A stretch of 64,000 nt of DNA, from contig WYER01000012.1 in the NCBI GenBank assembly GCA_009903795.1, forward strand, positions 40,549-104,548, given 5' to 3'. Position 1 is the first letter of the stretch, and each line of letters opens with the position of its first letter. Below, in pieces: positions 53,742-63,756 of the stretch. Both the position numbers and the translations under genes were made by a program. Source of the DNA: Nitrososphaerota archaeon (GTDB lineage Archaea; Thermoproteota; Nitrososphaeria; Conexivisphaerales; UBA164). The notes beneath the pieces were generated by a model that ran no database searches, was not told the origin of the DNA, and saw only the letters and a list, made by a program, of their open reading frames with translations.

Positions 53742-54265
53742 TTTTTGAGGGTATGAATAACCCACTTTGTAGAAAAATGTTTAATTCAAAAAAGGTATTA
53801 CATTGTACTGCCCAACGTAGAGAAAAATTCCAAAGCTAAGAAGAAGAGGAAGCAAACCTTAATCAAAAGTCTCAGAAGATCCTAACACTTCTTTTAATAC
53901 TCTAAACAGGGAGGAACAGGAATAAACTCATCCTGAAAATAAAGAAAGAGTTCCGTAAACAACGTAGCATGCTATGGCAAAAGCTATTTGACGATCCGTC
54001 AGGCTTCGATATTAGAATCCACTAAGCCTTGAAGATTAAGGCTAGCGCTCTAATCTAGTAAAATAACGATAAACGAGGCTTTGTCTGTGGGGCGCATGCT
54101 AGACGTCAGGCTAATGTTGCTAATATGATAAAAATCCTTTGCAACTATTTTCCGAATAAACGCATCTAAAAACTGTACGTAAGATTATGGCAGTTCGTGC
54201 AACTTTAAAAAATAAAACTTAAAAGGTTAAGTTTTTATTTTTATTTTTTAAAATACAAAATTAAT
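53742..54265. other. Gene-free region, probable decayed mobile element
   Basis: No intact gene lies in these 520 bases. One frame contains the fragment KKEFRKQRSMLWQKLFDDPS with stops on both sides, plausible transposon debris of unknown family. The preceding 35-bp motif supports a mobile origin. The last 50 bases are very AT-rich and contain the promoter of the endonuclease IV gene. Confidence 0.4.
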
Positions 54266-55114
54266 ATGAAAATTATAATAGGTGCTCATATGCCTATAAC
54301 AGGTGGACTCTCAAAATCAGCAGAGCGTGCAAAAGAACTGGGTTTTGAGGCATTCCAGATATTTACGAGAAACCCTAGAGGATGGAATTATCCCGCACTG
54401 AGAGAAGATGAAGTAAAAAATTTTTTGGATGCAAGCGCTGGGTTTTACTCTATTAATTCCCATATGCCATATTTACCAAATCTGGCTTCTCCAAAAGATG
54501 ATATATATGAAAAGTCTATTCAATCGTTAGTTGAAGAATTAAAAAGAGCAAAAAAGTTGCAGCTAAAATATGTAGTTGTTCACGTTGGGAGTCATTTGGG
54601 AGTAGGTTTAGAAAAAGGAAAAACAAGGGTTATAAATGCTGTAAAAAAAGCAATAAATTCTATCTCATGCGACTGCTATGTTCTTTTAGAGAATATGGCA
54701 GGACAAAAAAATAGCGTAGGATCAAGGTTTGAAGATATTGGTGAAATAATTAGCAATATAGGAAGTGATAGAGTGGGCGTTTGTTTTGATACATGTCATG
54801 CATTTGCTGCAGGATATGACATAGCAACTCAGAAGGGACTTGAAAAAACAATTAGTGAGCTGGATAAACACATAGGTCTAAAAAAAGTATTGTTAATACA
54901 CCTTAATGACTCAAAAGGCGGTCTAGGGTCTGGTTCTGATAGACACGAAAGAATAGGGAAAGGCTTTATAGGAATAAAAGGGTTTAAAAATTTATTTAAA
55001 GAGAAAAGGCTCATAGAAGACAGACCGATGATCTTTGAGACGCCAGTTAACGATTACCATGAATATCTAGAAGACTACAAAGTTGTCCAATCAATTTTAA
55101 ATGCTCGTGATTGA
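54266..55114 (+). CDS. nfo: Endonuclease IV (AP endonuclease)
   Basis: Nfo cuts DNA at abasic sites in base excision repair. The zinc-ligand segments are GAHMPITGG near the start, NSHMPYLPNLASP, YVVVHVGSH, ENMAGQKNSVG, VGVCFDTCHAFAAG, LLIHLNDSKGGLGSGSDRHE and MIFETP, so the three-zinc site looks complete. The length of 282 residues is standard. It is a single gene ahead of the nuo operon, with 140 AT-rich bases between them. Confidence 0.95.
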   Translation: MKIIIGAHMPITGGLSKSAERAKELGFEAFQIFTRNPRGWNYPALREDEVKNFLDASAGFYSINSHMPYLPNLASPKDDIYEKSIQSLVEELKRAKKLQLKYVVVHVGSHLGVGLEKGKTRVINAVKKAINSISCDCYVLLENMAGQKNSVGSRFEDIGEIISNIGSDRVGVCFDTCHAFAAGYDIATQKGLEKTISELDKHIGLKKVLLIHLNDSKGGLGSGSDRHERIGKGFIGIKGFKNLFKEKRLIEDRPMIFETPVNDYHEYLEDYKVVQSILNARD

Positions 55115-55254
55115 TTTTTTAAAACAGCTGGCCGTCTTTTTAATAAATATTTTTGTAGCGTTAAAATTTTATAAAAATCAAAGGTAAAAAATCCAATTTA
55201 TTAAAATTATTTGCAGAAAAGATTAATAAACATCAAAATTAAATAATTAACACA

Positions 55255-55629
55255 ATGACAACTGGCTGGGCCGGCGTATACTTGGACATTGCGGTCACCA
55301 TTATAATCGGCATCGCCATATCATATTTAGCTGTTGCGATAGGTCTTGCTCTTTCAAAAGGGGAGAGTAAAGCCAAAACCAAAAGATTTGAAAGCGGAAA
55401 CGAGGAGTTAGGAAGAGCTAGAGGATTATATATGATGCAGTATTACCCTTACCTGCTTGTATTTATGCTAACAGAACCTGTATTCGTTGTTTTGTTTACG
55501 ATTCTTTTATACCTTCACGTTTTATCTTATGTTGTTTTTGTTTTATCTGTCATAATATTTGTCCCCAGCCTTTTATTCGCCTTAAAAGAGGCGAAGGTGC
55601 TTAAAAAATGGCTGATGCCGAAGGATTAA
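55255..55629 (+). CDS. nuoA: Complex-I-like subunit NuoA
   Basis: NuoA is a three-helix membrane subunit near the quinone site. The first helix is followed by the loop KTKRFESGNEELGRARG, equivalent to the family's cytosolic loop, and two more helices with the acidic residue in TEPVFVVLF. The 124-residue length is normal. It begins the nuoABCDHIJKMLN operon and overlaps nuoB by 22 bases. No nuoEFG genes are present, so the electron donor is probably ferredoxin or another carrier rather than NADH. Confidence 0.92.
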   Translation: MTTGWAGVYLDIAVTIIIGIAISYLAVAIGLALSKGESKAKTKRFESGNEELGRARGLYMMQYYPYLLVFMLTEPVFVVLFTILLYLHVLSYVVFVLSVIIFVPSLLFALKEAKVLKKWLMPKD

Positions 55630-56147
55630 TATTTTTAGGAAATCTTGATGAGGTTGCAAGAAAAGCTTTAGAATTTTTAAACAAAAGCGAGTTAATGAAA
55701 AAAACTTTAAGCTGGGGAATAGATTTTTCCCTTTGGCCCGTACACTTGATGACATCATGTTGTGGGGCCGAATTTGCTGCTGCCGCTTCTCCACGTTTTG
55801 ACCTTGAAAGGTTAGGGTTTCTACCTTTTGGAGGCCCTAGACAAACAAACTTGCTTGTTGTAGAAGGTACAACAACCATAAAAATGGCTAAGGTTGTAAA
55901 AAGAGTATATGAACAGATGCCGAGTCCCAAATGGGTAATAGCGATGGGCGCTTGTGCAATGGATGGCGGCATATTCTTTAACAGTTATAATACGATAGTT
56001 GCCAGCGAATATTTACCTGTTGATGCTTACGTGCCAGGCTGCCCCCCTAGGCCTGAGGCGCTGGCTAGAGCAGTATTGCTCATCCAAGAAAAGATAAAAC
56101 GCGAAAAAGATTCTTTGTTAGGTGTAAAAAATGAACATAAAAGATGA
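55608..56147 (+). CDS. nuoB: Complex-I-like subunit NuoB
   Basis: NuoB carries the terminal N2 [4Fe-4S] cluster that reduces quinone. Ligands are the Cys pair in [11 protein letters not shown], then [11 protein letters not shown] and [10 protein letters not shown]. The length of 179 residues is normal. The ATG overlaps the 3' end of nuoA by 22 bases and the stop overlaps nuoC by 17 bases. Confidence 0.96.
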   Translation: MADAEGLIFLGNLDEVARKALEFLNKSELMKKTLSWGIDFSLWPVHLMTSCCGAEFAAAASPRFDLERLGFLPFGGPRQTNLLVVEGTTTIKMAKVVKRVYEQMPSPKWVIAMGACAMDGGIFFNSYNTIVASEYLPVDAYVPGCPPRPEALARAVLLIQEKIKREKDSLLGVKNEHKR

Positions 56148-56661
56148 ACTTTTAAAAATTTCAGCAAATGTAGTTATAGACGAGAAAAAGGCGAACTATA
56201 AAATTATAATAGAAGATCCTGTTAAGATTTTCGATGCGGCTAGTTCACTAAAAAACCTGGGTTTTGACCACGTGGTTTCTGTTACTGGTGTCGATTATCC
56301 TGATAAAGTAGAAGTTATCTGGCACGTTTCTAGCTATTCGGTAGAAGATTTAAAGGGCATAAATCTTGCATTAACGCTCCCAGTAAAAAAGCCAGAGCGA
56401 GTAAACCAGAATGAAGCGCAGGGAAATTTTGCCAGTAAAAAACCGCCAGTTACTGTTCCTTCCCTTGTTAAAATATGGCCAAGCGCGATTTTTAATGAAA
56501 GAGAGGCTTTTGAAATGTTTGGTATTATATTTGAAGGTCATCCTGATCTTAGGTATCTATTGTTACCTGAAGAATTTTATGAAACGTGGCCAATGAGAAA
56601 GGATTTTACATACAACAGAGTGAATTTGTTGAAATATTTAAGGTGTTTATTGAATGAGTGA
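56131..56661 (+). CDS. nuoC: Complex-I-like subunit NuoC
   Basis: NuoC is the 30-kDa connecting subunit. The middle AAGxDYPD-like stretch [20 protein letters not shown] and the C-terminal [25 protein letters not shown] match the family signature ExExxDxFGixFxGHPdLRRil. The 176-residue length is right. It overlaps nuoB and nuoD, typical of a tightly translated operon. Confidence 0.95.
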   Translation: MNIKDELLKISANVVIDEKKANYKIIIEDPVKIFDAASSLKNLGFDHVVSVTGVDYPDKVEVIWHVSSYSVEDLKGINLALTLPVKKPERVNQNEAQGNFASKKPPVTVPSLVKIWPSAIFNEREAFEMFGIIFEGHPDLRYLLLPEEFYETWPMRKDFTYNRVNLLKYLRCLLNE

Positions 56662-57865
56662 AAAAATATTTAACATAGATGATCTTCAAAACATAAACGT
56701 TGAAGGTGAGAAATACATAATACTGCAAATAGGTCCATCCCATCCAGGCTCTGGGCATATGAGGATAAAAGTTTGGTTGGATGGGGACATAATCGTTAAG
56801 GTCGACCCAGATATAGGTTTTGTTCATAGAACAAGCGAATGGTTAAGCGAAAGGAGAGAGTGGATAAAAGCTATTCCTATAGTAGAAAGAATAATGCTTC
56901 CGGATACAGTTCACGCAAACCTAGCCTATGTTTTAGCAGTTGAAAAGCTTCTGGGCATTGAACCTCCACCTAGAGCACAATACCTAAGAAGCCTTGTAGC
57001 AGAGATAAATAGAATCACAAGCCACCTTTATGGCATAGGAATATTTGGTATATTTTTAGGTTCATCTACGGTTTATATGTGGGCTTTTGGAGATAGGGAG
57101 CCTTTTATAGATCTTATGGAGATGCTTACTGGAGCAAGGATAACGACATCTTATATTATACCTGGGGGCGTTAGGTGGGATATACCTAATGGTTTTAAAG
57201 AGAGGGCAGAAACAGTTTTACAATACATGGAAAGAAGGTTAAAAGATTATGAAGATATATGGGTTAAAAATCCAGTGGTTCAAGCCAGAACCATAAATGT
57301 TGGGGTTCTAAAGAAAGAAGATGCAATATCGTTGGGTGTAGTAGGGCCAAACCTAAGGGCTTCAGGAGTGTACTATGATACAAGAAAGCATCAACCTTAC
57401 GCAGCTTATCCTAACCTAGATTTTGAAGTTCCTACGATGAAAAACGGAGATGCGTATGACAGATTATTAATAAGGGTAGAAGAAATTAAGCAGAGCATAA
57501 GAATGATAAGACAGATACTTAAAGATTTACCTGAAGGAAAAATAATTGCTGATCAGATTTATAATCAGTTAAACCCCGTGATGAAAAAGAATTATGAAGA
57601 AAAGAAAAGAGTTATGTTTCCAGCTTTTATGATTCACATGAGGCCGCCACCTGGTGAAGCAACCGCAAAGGTTGAGGCTGGCAGAGGGGAGATTTTCTTT
57701 TATATAAAGAGTACAGGTGATAAATATCCTTACAGGTTTAGGTGGGTTACACCTTCTTTCAGAAATCTTCCATTTTTTACACATGTTGCTGTAGGGCACA
57801 GACTTGCCGATCTACCTACAATTTACGGCAGTATAGACTACTTCCCTCCGGAGGCTGATAGGTAA
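56654..57865 (+). CDS. nuoD: Complex-I-like subunit NuoD
   Basis: NuoD is the 49-kDa subunit that forms the quinone site with NuoB. The N-terminal [19 protein letters not shown] supplies a quinone-site His, [19 protein letters not shown] follows, and [20 protein letters not shown] and the final [15 protein letters not shown] are typical. It lacks the NiFe-binding cysteines of the related hydrogenases. The length of 403 residues is normal. Confidence 0.96.
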   Translation: MSEKIFNIDDLQNINVEGEKYIILQIGPSHPGSGHMRIKVWLDGDIIVKVDPDIGFVHRTSEWLSERREWIKAIPIVERIMLPDTVHANLAYVLAVEKLLGIEPPPRAQYLRSLVAEINRITSHLYGIGIFGIFLGSSTVYMWAFGDREPFIDLMEMLTGARITTSYIIPGGVRWDIPNGFKERAETVLQYMERRLKDYEDIWVKNPVVQARTINVGVLKKEDAISLGVVGPNLRASGVYYDTRKHQPYAAYPNLDFEVPTMKNGDAYDRLLIRVEEIKQSIRMIRQILKDLPEGKIIADQIYNQLNPVMKKNYEEKKRVMFPAFMIHMRPPPGEATAKVEAGRGEIFFYIKSTGDKYPYRFRWVTPSFRNLPFFTHVAVGHRLADLPTIYGSIDYFPPEADR

Positions 57866-58891
57866 ATGAACTTCATACCAATCCCTTTGATAATATGGCT
57901 AATAGAAGATCTTCTTTACCTTATAATATTCCCAGGATTAGTAACTATACTTGTTTTAGTTATTATTATAATATGGCTTGAACGTAAGATAGCGGCTAAG
58001 GTTCAGATGAGGTTTGGGCCTCTCTGGGTTTCAAAGAAAATAGGCGGTGCACTTCAATCGCTTGCGGATCTGTTAAGGTATAGCTTCCAAGAAGCTATAA
58101 TACCTGAGAAAGCAGACAAATTAGCTTTTATACTTGCGCCAGGCCTTATGTTTGCGTTTGCAACCATAGCGCTTATATTTATACCAGTAGGACCATATTA
58201 TTCTGCTCTTTTCCCAAGTTACTATACAATACTTTTTTCTGTAGCGCTGATAATAATTACCCCTATATTTGCAATAATTGTAGGATGGGCTAGCGATAAC
58301 AAATTCTCGTTTATAGGGGCTTTGAGAGAAGGGTTCCTTCTTATATCTTATGAAGTTCCTTTCCTTCTTTCTGTTGTTTCTATGATTGTCATCTTTAGAA
58401 CATACAATTATATAAGCGCAGTACAAAGCCAACTGAATTTCTTACCTGGCATAATTCTGAATCCTTTGGCAGCGTTAACGATGCTTATAGTTATGATAAG
58501 AACTACAGGCAGGTTTCCATTTGATATAACGGAAGCAGACAGCGAGTTAGTGCTTGGTCTTTTCACAGAATATTCAGCTCTTTTCTTTGGCGTTGGGATG
58601 GCAACGCCGTATGTAGAGCTTTATAACTTTAGCCTTATTTTCAGCCTTCTGTTCTTGGGAGGCTGGTGGCCATTAAATGTAAACGTAATGAACCCATTAT
58701 ATGGTCTATTTTTACCTGGGTTAGTAGTTGTTATAAAAGCTTTCATCGTTATGGCTATTCTTGTTTTCCTCAGAGCCGTTTATCCGAGGTACAGGTTAGA
58801 CCAGGCTGTCAGGTCTGGTTGGAGCTATGTTCTGCTCTTGTCAGTACTTTCCGTGATTCTTTCTATAGTTGAGGTGAAGTTTTTAAGATGA
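57866..58891 (+). CDS. nuoH: Complex-I-like subunit NuoH
   Basis: NuoH is the membrane subunit that links the quinone site to the proton pumps. It has about eight helices. The cytosolic loop QMRFGPLWVSKKIGGALQSL and the conserved FDITEADSELVLGLFTEYS are diagnostic. The length of 341 residues is typical. Its ATG directly follows the nuoD stop and its stop overlaps nuoI by four bases. Confidence 0.96.
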   Translation: MNFIPIPLIIWLIEDLLYLIIFPGLVTILVLVIIIIWLERKIAAKVQMRFGPLWVSKKIGGALQSLADLLRYSFQEAIIPEKADKLAFILAPGLMFAFATIALIFIPVGPYYSALFPSYYTILFSVALIIITPIFAIIVGWASDNKFSFIGALREGFLLISYEVPFLLSVVSMIVIFRTYNYISAVQSQLNFLPGIILNPLAALTMLIVMIRTTGRFPFDITEADSELVLGLFTEYSALFFGVGMATPYVELYNFSLIFSLLFLGGWWPLNVNVMNPLYGLFLPGLVVVIKAFIVMAILVFLRAVYPRYRLDQAVRSGWSYVLLLSVLSVILSIVEVKFLR

Positions 58892-59427
58892 ATGAAGTTA
58901 GAAAACCTAGGGATCCAGTTACAGGCCATATAAAAGCTCTCGCAAAAGGTTTCAAGTATCTTTTAGAGCCCAACAGGATGACTTTAGATTATCCAGCTGA
59001 GACAATGAAGTTGCCACCTAATTATAGAGGTTTCTTTACTGTCGATGACAAAAAATGCATAGGTTGCAGCATGTGTGAAATGGTTTGCCCTCCAGAAGCG
59101 ATAACCATGGTGCCTAGGATAATAGGTGAAGGAGGTAAAACTCTACCTGCTCCTGAAGGTGAAAAAGAAACAAAAGGACCTAAAAGGACTAAAAGGCCAG
59201 TGGTAAATTGGGGAAAATGCATATTCTGTTACTTTTGTGTAGACGTTTGCCCAGTAGACGCATTCATACCTACACAGGTTCACGATGTGGCTTTTGAAAA
59301 AGATAAAGATTACAGACCTTCATACGAAGAGTACTTAAAGCCTCCAGAAGAACCTTATAAAAACGCAAAAAAGGTTGTCTCTAAAGCCGATCTTAAAAGA
59401 GGTGTAAGTTATGAGCCCGCTCCTTGA
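58888..59427 (+). CDS. nuoI: Complex-I-like subunit NuoI (2x[4Fe-4S])
   Basis: NuoI carries two ferredoxin-type [4Fe-4S] clusters bound by DDKKCIGCSMCEMVCPPEAI and WGKCIFCYFCVDVCPVDAF. A 30-residue charged linker separates them. Since NuoEFG are missing, NuoI is the likely entry point for electrons. The 179-residue length fits. It overlaps nuoJ by 17 bases. Confidence 0.96.
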   Translation: MNEVRKPRDPVTGHIKALAKGFKYLLEPNRMTLDYPAETMKLPPNYRGFFTVDDKKCIGCSMCEMVCPPEAITMVPRIIGEGGKTLPAPEGEKETKGPKRTKRPVVNWGKCIFCYFCVDVCPVDAFIPTQVHDVAFEKDKDYRPSYEEYLKPPEEPYKNAKKVVSKADLKRGVSYEPAP

Positions 59428-59932
59428 AATATTTGCCAGTTCCGTAGTAACTTTGGGAAGTCCTTTCCTAGACATTGCTTTGCTTGTACTGAGTGTAGCT
59501 TCAATAATCTTTGCTTATCTTACTGTAACGTACAAATCTCTGGTTTATTCCTCAATATTTTTGGCATTTGTTGGTCTAGTTAACGCGGCATTTTTTATGA
59601 TACTGGGTTATCCCCTTATTGCATTTGTACAACTTATAATTTACGTCGGTTCAGGAGTTCTTTTTATTATAATTTCAATAAGCATGCTCAAGGAGCCAAA
59701 GCTTACTTTCAGGCCAAACATTTACTCGTGGGTTATAATGCTCTTTATATTTGTGCTTATAGTAGTTATAGGCATTAGTGTTGGGATAGCACCTTCAGAA
59801 CTTACTTATCTGGGCATCTTCCCTGCCGTAGATTATTTAGTTAAGTACTGGTTTTCAATATTACTGCTCGTGCTAGCGCTTTCTATGGCTTTAATTGTTT
59901 CAATAGCAGTTTCGAGAGGTGAGAGAGAATGA
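59411..59932 (+). CDS. nuoJ: Complex-I-like subunit NuoJ
   Basis: NuoJ is a five-helix membrane subunit. The third helix region PLIAFVQLIIYVGSGVLFIIIS contains the conserved QlivYvGai-type pattern with a pi-bulge position. The length of 173 residues is normal. It overlaps nuoI and nuoK, and it contributes to the proton path with NuoK. Confidence 0.93.
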   Translation: MSPLLEIFASSVVTLGSPFLDIALLVLSVASIIFAYLTVTYKSLVYSSIFLAFVGLVNAAFFMILGYPLIAFVQLIIYVGSGVLFIIISISMLKEPKLTFRPNIYSWVIMLFIFVLIVVIGISVGIAPSELTYLGIFPAVDYLVKYWFSILLLVLALSMALIVSIAVSRGERE

Positions 59933-60252
59933 TAATAATAGGTTTATTTTTGATAATTATAACGGCAGCAGTACTTATCGGCGTTGGTGTATGGGGAATT
60001 GTTTATAACAAAAACCTGGTAAAAATGCTACTATCGCTTGAGGTCTCTTTTAATGGAATAACTTTGCTTGTCCTTTACATAGCTTCAACTACAGGCGTTC
60101 TTGGTATTATAAAACTTGGTGCATACATAGTTTTTCTCGGAATAGCTTTGGCTATAGGAGAAATCTCAATCATAGTTAGCGTGATACTTTATATGTTTAA
60201 GGAAAAAATGTTAAATGAAATCTCTCAGGATGAGGTGGGGAGTGAAGAATGA
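59929..60252 (+). CDS. nuoK: Complex-I-like subunit NuoK
   Basis: NuoK is a three-helix subunit related to MrpC. The glutamates of the proton path are visible in KMLLSLEVSFNGI and ALAIGEISIIVSV. The length of 107 residues is typical. It overlaps nuoJ by four bases and the next gene by four bases. Confidence 0.94.
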   Translation: MIIIGLFLIIITAAVLIGVGVWGIVYNKNLVKMLLSLEVSFNGITLLVLYIASTTGVLGIIKLGAYIVFLGIALAIGEISIIVSVILYMFKEKMLNEISQDEVGSEE

Positions 60253-61754
60253 TGGAAGGACAGATTTTAACCTATACGCTTGCTGTTCCATACCTTGTAG
60301 GCTTTGTACAACTGTTACTTAACAAAAAGGCTCCTGGCAAAATTCATGCAATTATGAGCACGATTTCTCTTTTAGTCCCTGCATTAGCTACAGTAATCTT
60401 ATTTGGACTTTATGGCACATACTTATCTTACCCGCTTCCTGTAGTGGGACTTGGGTATTTTATGCTGTTCATAGATGGTCTTAACTGGCCCGTGGTTGCT
60501 GGAATAGCGCTTGTTACGGTTCTGATAGCAATATACTCTTACCCATACATGGAAACGCGTTTCCGTGAACTTGGTTCAGAAGATTGGGGAATATATTACT
60601 TTTTATATGTTTATTTTTCTGTATCGCTTCTTGGAATAGTCCTTTCAAATAACTTTATACTTTTCTATTTATTCCTCGAAGTTTCTTTGATAACTTCTTT
60701 CCTATTGATAGCTCTTTATGGATATGGAAATAGACAGAGGATATCTATAATATACCTTATATGGACGCATTTAGGAGGTTTTCTGTTTTTAGTAGGCTCG
60801 TTTATTTATGGATTTGTATTACACACATTTAACTTCTACCCGCCTCCTATTTCCGTAGGTCTGATGTTGCAGGTCTTAGGACCACTTGCTACAGTAATTG
60901 TGACGCTTATAGTTCTGGGCATGTTCATAAAGATGGCAGTATTCGGCGTGCACATGTGGCTTCCTTACGCTCATGCAGAAGCTCCCACGCCTATTTCTGC
61001 TTTACTTTCACCAGTAATGATTGGCATAGGAGGATATGCAATAATAAGAATAACGTACATATTATTCGCGCCTCTCTTGTTAAAAGCGCAGATAATCCTG
61101 CTTATTATGAGCGTAGTGACTATAATTTATGGAGGTTTGATGGCTTTAAAAGAAAATGACTTTAAACGTCTGCTTGCATACTCGAGCATAGCTCAGATGG
61201 GTTATATGCTTATGGGCATAGCAACTCTGTCTCCAATAGGTATTCTTGGTGCGCTTTTGCAATTTTTTGCTCATGCTGTAGGAAAATCCATATTATTCTC
61301 TTCAGCTGGCGTTTTGATATCAAAGAACGACAATCTAAGGGATATAAACAAAATGGGCGGTCTGGCTAGAAGTATGCCTTACACTTCATCTTTGGCATTG
61401 CTCGGGTTTATGGATATATCAGGGTTACCACCAACTGTTGGGTTCTTTAGCAAACTTCTTATACTCATAGCTGTAGGAATAGAGCTTGTAAAATTGGGCC
61501 TTCCAGGCATGTTACTGCTCGCATTTGTTCTCCTTGGGTTTGGTCTAACTCCAGCTTATGCGTTCCTTGCCATGAAAAGGATATTCTTTGGTCCTCCAAA
61601 GATAAAAGGTGTAGAAGGCGGTAAAGCAATGCTTGTACCCATGATAATTATAGCAGCTATTGGAGTCATAACATTCGCTTTTCCTTCTTTAATCTTAAAC
61701 CCAGTTTCGAGTTTTCTACACGCTATGCTTGTTTTAGGTGGGGTGATTGGTTAA
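60249..61754 (+). CDS. nuoM: Complex-I-like antiporter subunit NuoM
   Basis: This is a proton-pumping antiporter-like subunit with about 14 helices. The helix-5 glutamate lies in LFYLFLEVSLITSF, the helix-7 lysine in MFIKMAVFGVHMWLPYAHAE, and later conserved segments are FKRLLAYSSIAQMGYM and SGLPPTVGFFSK. With 501 residues and no C-terminal lateral helix it fits NuoM. Its place before nuoL is the reverse of the bacterial order, but similar orders occur in archaea. Confidence 0.9.
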   Translation: MMEGQILTYTLAVPYLVGFVQLLLNKKAPGKIHAIMSTISLLVPALATVILFGLYGTYLSYPLPVVGLGYFMLFIDGLNWPVVAGIALVTVLIAIYSYPYMETRFRELGSEDWGIYYFLYVYFSVSLLGIVLSNNFILFYLFLEVSLITSFLLIALYGYGNRQRISIIYLIWTHLGGFLFLVGSFIYGFVLHTFNFYPPPISVGLMLQVLGPLATVIVTLIVLGMFIKMAVFGVHMWLPYAHAEAPTPISALLSPVMIGIGGYAIIRITYILFAPLLLKAQIILLIMSVVTIIYGGLMALKENDFKRLLAYSSIAQMGYMLMGIATLSPIGILGALLQFFAHAVGKSILFSSAGVLISKNDNLRDINKMGGLARSMPYTSSLALLGFMDISGLPPTVGFFSKLLILIAVGIELVKLGLPGMLLLAFVLLGFGLTPAYAFLAMKRIFFGPPKIKGVEGGKAMLVPMIIIAAIGVITFAFPSLILNPVSSFLHAMLVLGGVIG

Positions 61755-63756
61755 GATGATTGGATATATTTTGTTCCTTATATGGGCGCTTCCGATGATA
61801 GCAGCAGGACTTGGGCTTGTTTTAAAAAAGCAAGCGCCTTTCATTTCAATAGTAACGATAGCTCTTTCTTTTGTTATATCAGCTATGTCGCCTTTATTAG
61901 TTAAAGTACCCTCTGTAATATCTTATCCATGGTTTGCTTTGCTTGGCAATCAGATAAGATTTGGAATTCTTGTCGATGGATTATCGGTTATAATGGGATC
62001 AGTTGTAGCTTTTGTTTCTCTTCTTATAGCAATATATAGCTACAAATACATGTATGGAGATTGGGGGCACACAAGGTACTGGTATTTCTTTTCTTTCTTT
62101 GTTGGATCTATGCTTTTGCTTGTATATGCTAGCAATCTTATAGTTCTGCTAATAGGATGGGAAGGCACAACTCTTGCTTCCTATGCTCTTATAGGACACT
62201 GGTATACAGACGAAGATGAAGAAAGATGGGTTGGTGACAAAGGCAGGTATGCTTTAGGTGTTCCTATGTGGTTTACTCCAAGTCAATCAGGGGTAAGGGC
62301 AATGGTTGTCACAAGCTTTGGAGATATAGGATTCATAACTGGCATAGGCATGCTCTACAAGGTATCAGGAACAATAAGCATACTTGGCATAGAGAGCAAA
62401 ATAGTTGAAATAATTAGTGCCCTTGACAAAAGCGGATTGCTGCTTCCTTTCCTTATAGCGTTCACTATGGGGGCATTTGCCAAATCGGCCCAATTCCCGT
62501 TCTACGAATGGCTTGTAACCGCCATGACGGGTCCATCCAGCATAAGCGCTCTTATACATGCAGCAACTATGGTAAACGCAGGTGTTTATCTGCTGTTACG
62601 TTTTGTTCCTATGCTAATACAGGGCGCTGCTGTCGCTGGGCTTTATTCCAGCCTTAATTTATTCTTTACGTATGTGCTTATAATAGGTGCATTTACAGCT
62701 TTTATGATGGCAAGCATGGCCGTTGTGTCAAACGAACTAAAGCTCATTCTTGCATATTCCACCGCATCTCAAATAGGGTATATGTTCATGGGTATAGGCG
62801 CAGCTTACTTTATTTCAACGCCTTCAATTGCTCTTTTCGCGTCGCTTTCGCACTTTATAAGTCAAGCTCTTTTCAAAGCGGCAATGTTCATGGCCGCTGG
62901 AGTTTTGATCGAAGAATTTTCTTCAAGATACATAAAAGATATGGCTGGAGCCTATTCAAAGATGAAGCTTACCGCAATAGCTTTTATGCTCGCCTCACTA
63001 TCTCTTGCTGGAATTCCACCATTCTCGGGGTTCTGGGATAAAGACCTTATACTTGAAAGCACAATGCTGTCTGGTAACATTATAGCTTACATTTTGGGAG
63101 TCACAGGAGCTTTTATGACCGCGTTTTATATTTTCAGGGCTTTTACAATTATTTTCGTCAATAAAGGCGATGAAAGATTTAAAGAAAAAGAAATTAAGGA
63201 AGCACATGCGGTAATGCTTTGGCCTTATTTTGTGCTAGGTCTTCTTTCACTTATTTTTGGAATTTTCTGGTATTTTCCGAATGGGGGTCTTGCTTCAATG
63301 ATGTATTCTTTTGTTTACAGACAGTCGATTCCTAAATTACCAACAGCACAAATCTTCTTCAGTCCATTAGACGTTGGTATTTCTGTAACTGTTGCTTTAA
63401 TAGGCCTTTTGACGGCTTTCTACATATACGCTAACAGAAGAGAGGTTGTTCTGAACAGCAGTATTTTAAAGAAACTAAGGGACTTCCTATATGATAGATG
63501 GTACATAAACTCAGTTTATTACAGGGCTTTTGTTTATGCGCTGAACAACTTGGCTTCTTTTATGAGGAAGAACGTTGAGTTTGGGCTGTTTGACAGATTC
63601 TACCACAATCTAGTACCAAGGTTTATAATGGGAACAGGAGAAAAGTTAAGGAAATTCCAGCGCGGTGACATAGGAAAATACCTTCTTGTTTTGTTGGCTG
63701 GGGCTTTGTTTTTGTTAATTATAGGTTTTATAATGGTGGTGTTGATGTATGGTTGA
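61747..63756 (+). CDS. nuoL: Complex-I-like antiporter subunit NuoL
   Basis: NuoL is the distal pump with the long lateral helix. The glutamate of helix 5 lies in LLIGWEGTTLASYALIGHWY, and the quinone-oxidoreductase pattern SAQFPFYEWLVTAMTGPSSI is followed by LIHAATMVNAGVYLLLR. The C-terminal part (after residue 530) holds the extended helix and the final membrane anchor. The 669-residue length is normal. Its stop overlaps the start of nuoN. Confidence 0.95.
   Translation: MVKMIGYILFLIWALPMIAAGLGLVLKKQAPFISIVTIALSFVISAMSPLLVKVPSVISYPWFALLGNQIRFGILVDGLSVIMGSVVAFVSLLIAIYSYKYMYGDWGHTRYWYFFSFFVGSMLLLVYASNLIVLLIGWEGTTLASYALIGHWYTDEDEERWVGDKGRYALGVPMWFTPSQSGVRAMVVTSFGDIGFITGIGMLYKVSGTISILGIESKIVEIISALDKSGLLLPFLIAFTMGAFAKSAQFPFYEWLVTAMTGPSSISALIHAATMVNAGVYLLLRFVPMLIQGAAVAGLYSSLNLFFTYVLIIGAFTAFMMASMAVVSNELKLILAYSTASQIGYMFMGIGAAYFISTPSIALFASLSHFISQALFKAAMFMAAGVLIEEFSSRYIKDMAGAYSKMKLTAIAFMLASLSLAGIPPFSGFWDKDLILESTMLSGNIIAYILGVTGAFMTAFYIFRAFTIIFVNKGDERFKEKEIKEAHAVMLWPYFVLGLLSLIFGIFWYFPNGGLASMMYSFVYRQSIPKLPTAQIFFSPLDVGISVTVALIGLLTAFYIYANRREVVLNSSILKKLRDFLYDRWYINSVYYRAFVYALNNLASFMRKNVEFGLFDRFYHNLVPRFIMGTGEKLRKFQRGDIGKYLLVLLAGALFLLIIGFIMVVLMYG

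Noticed and set aside
55582-55972. Minus-strand ORFs antisense to nuoB and other long shadow ORFs
   Set aside because: They lie wholly opposite confidently identified genes and follow the codon pattern of the sense strand.
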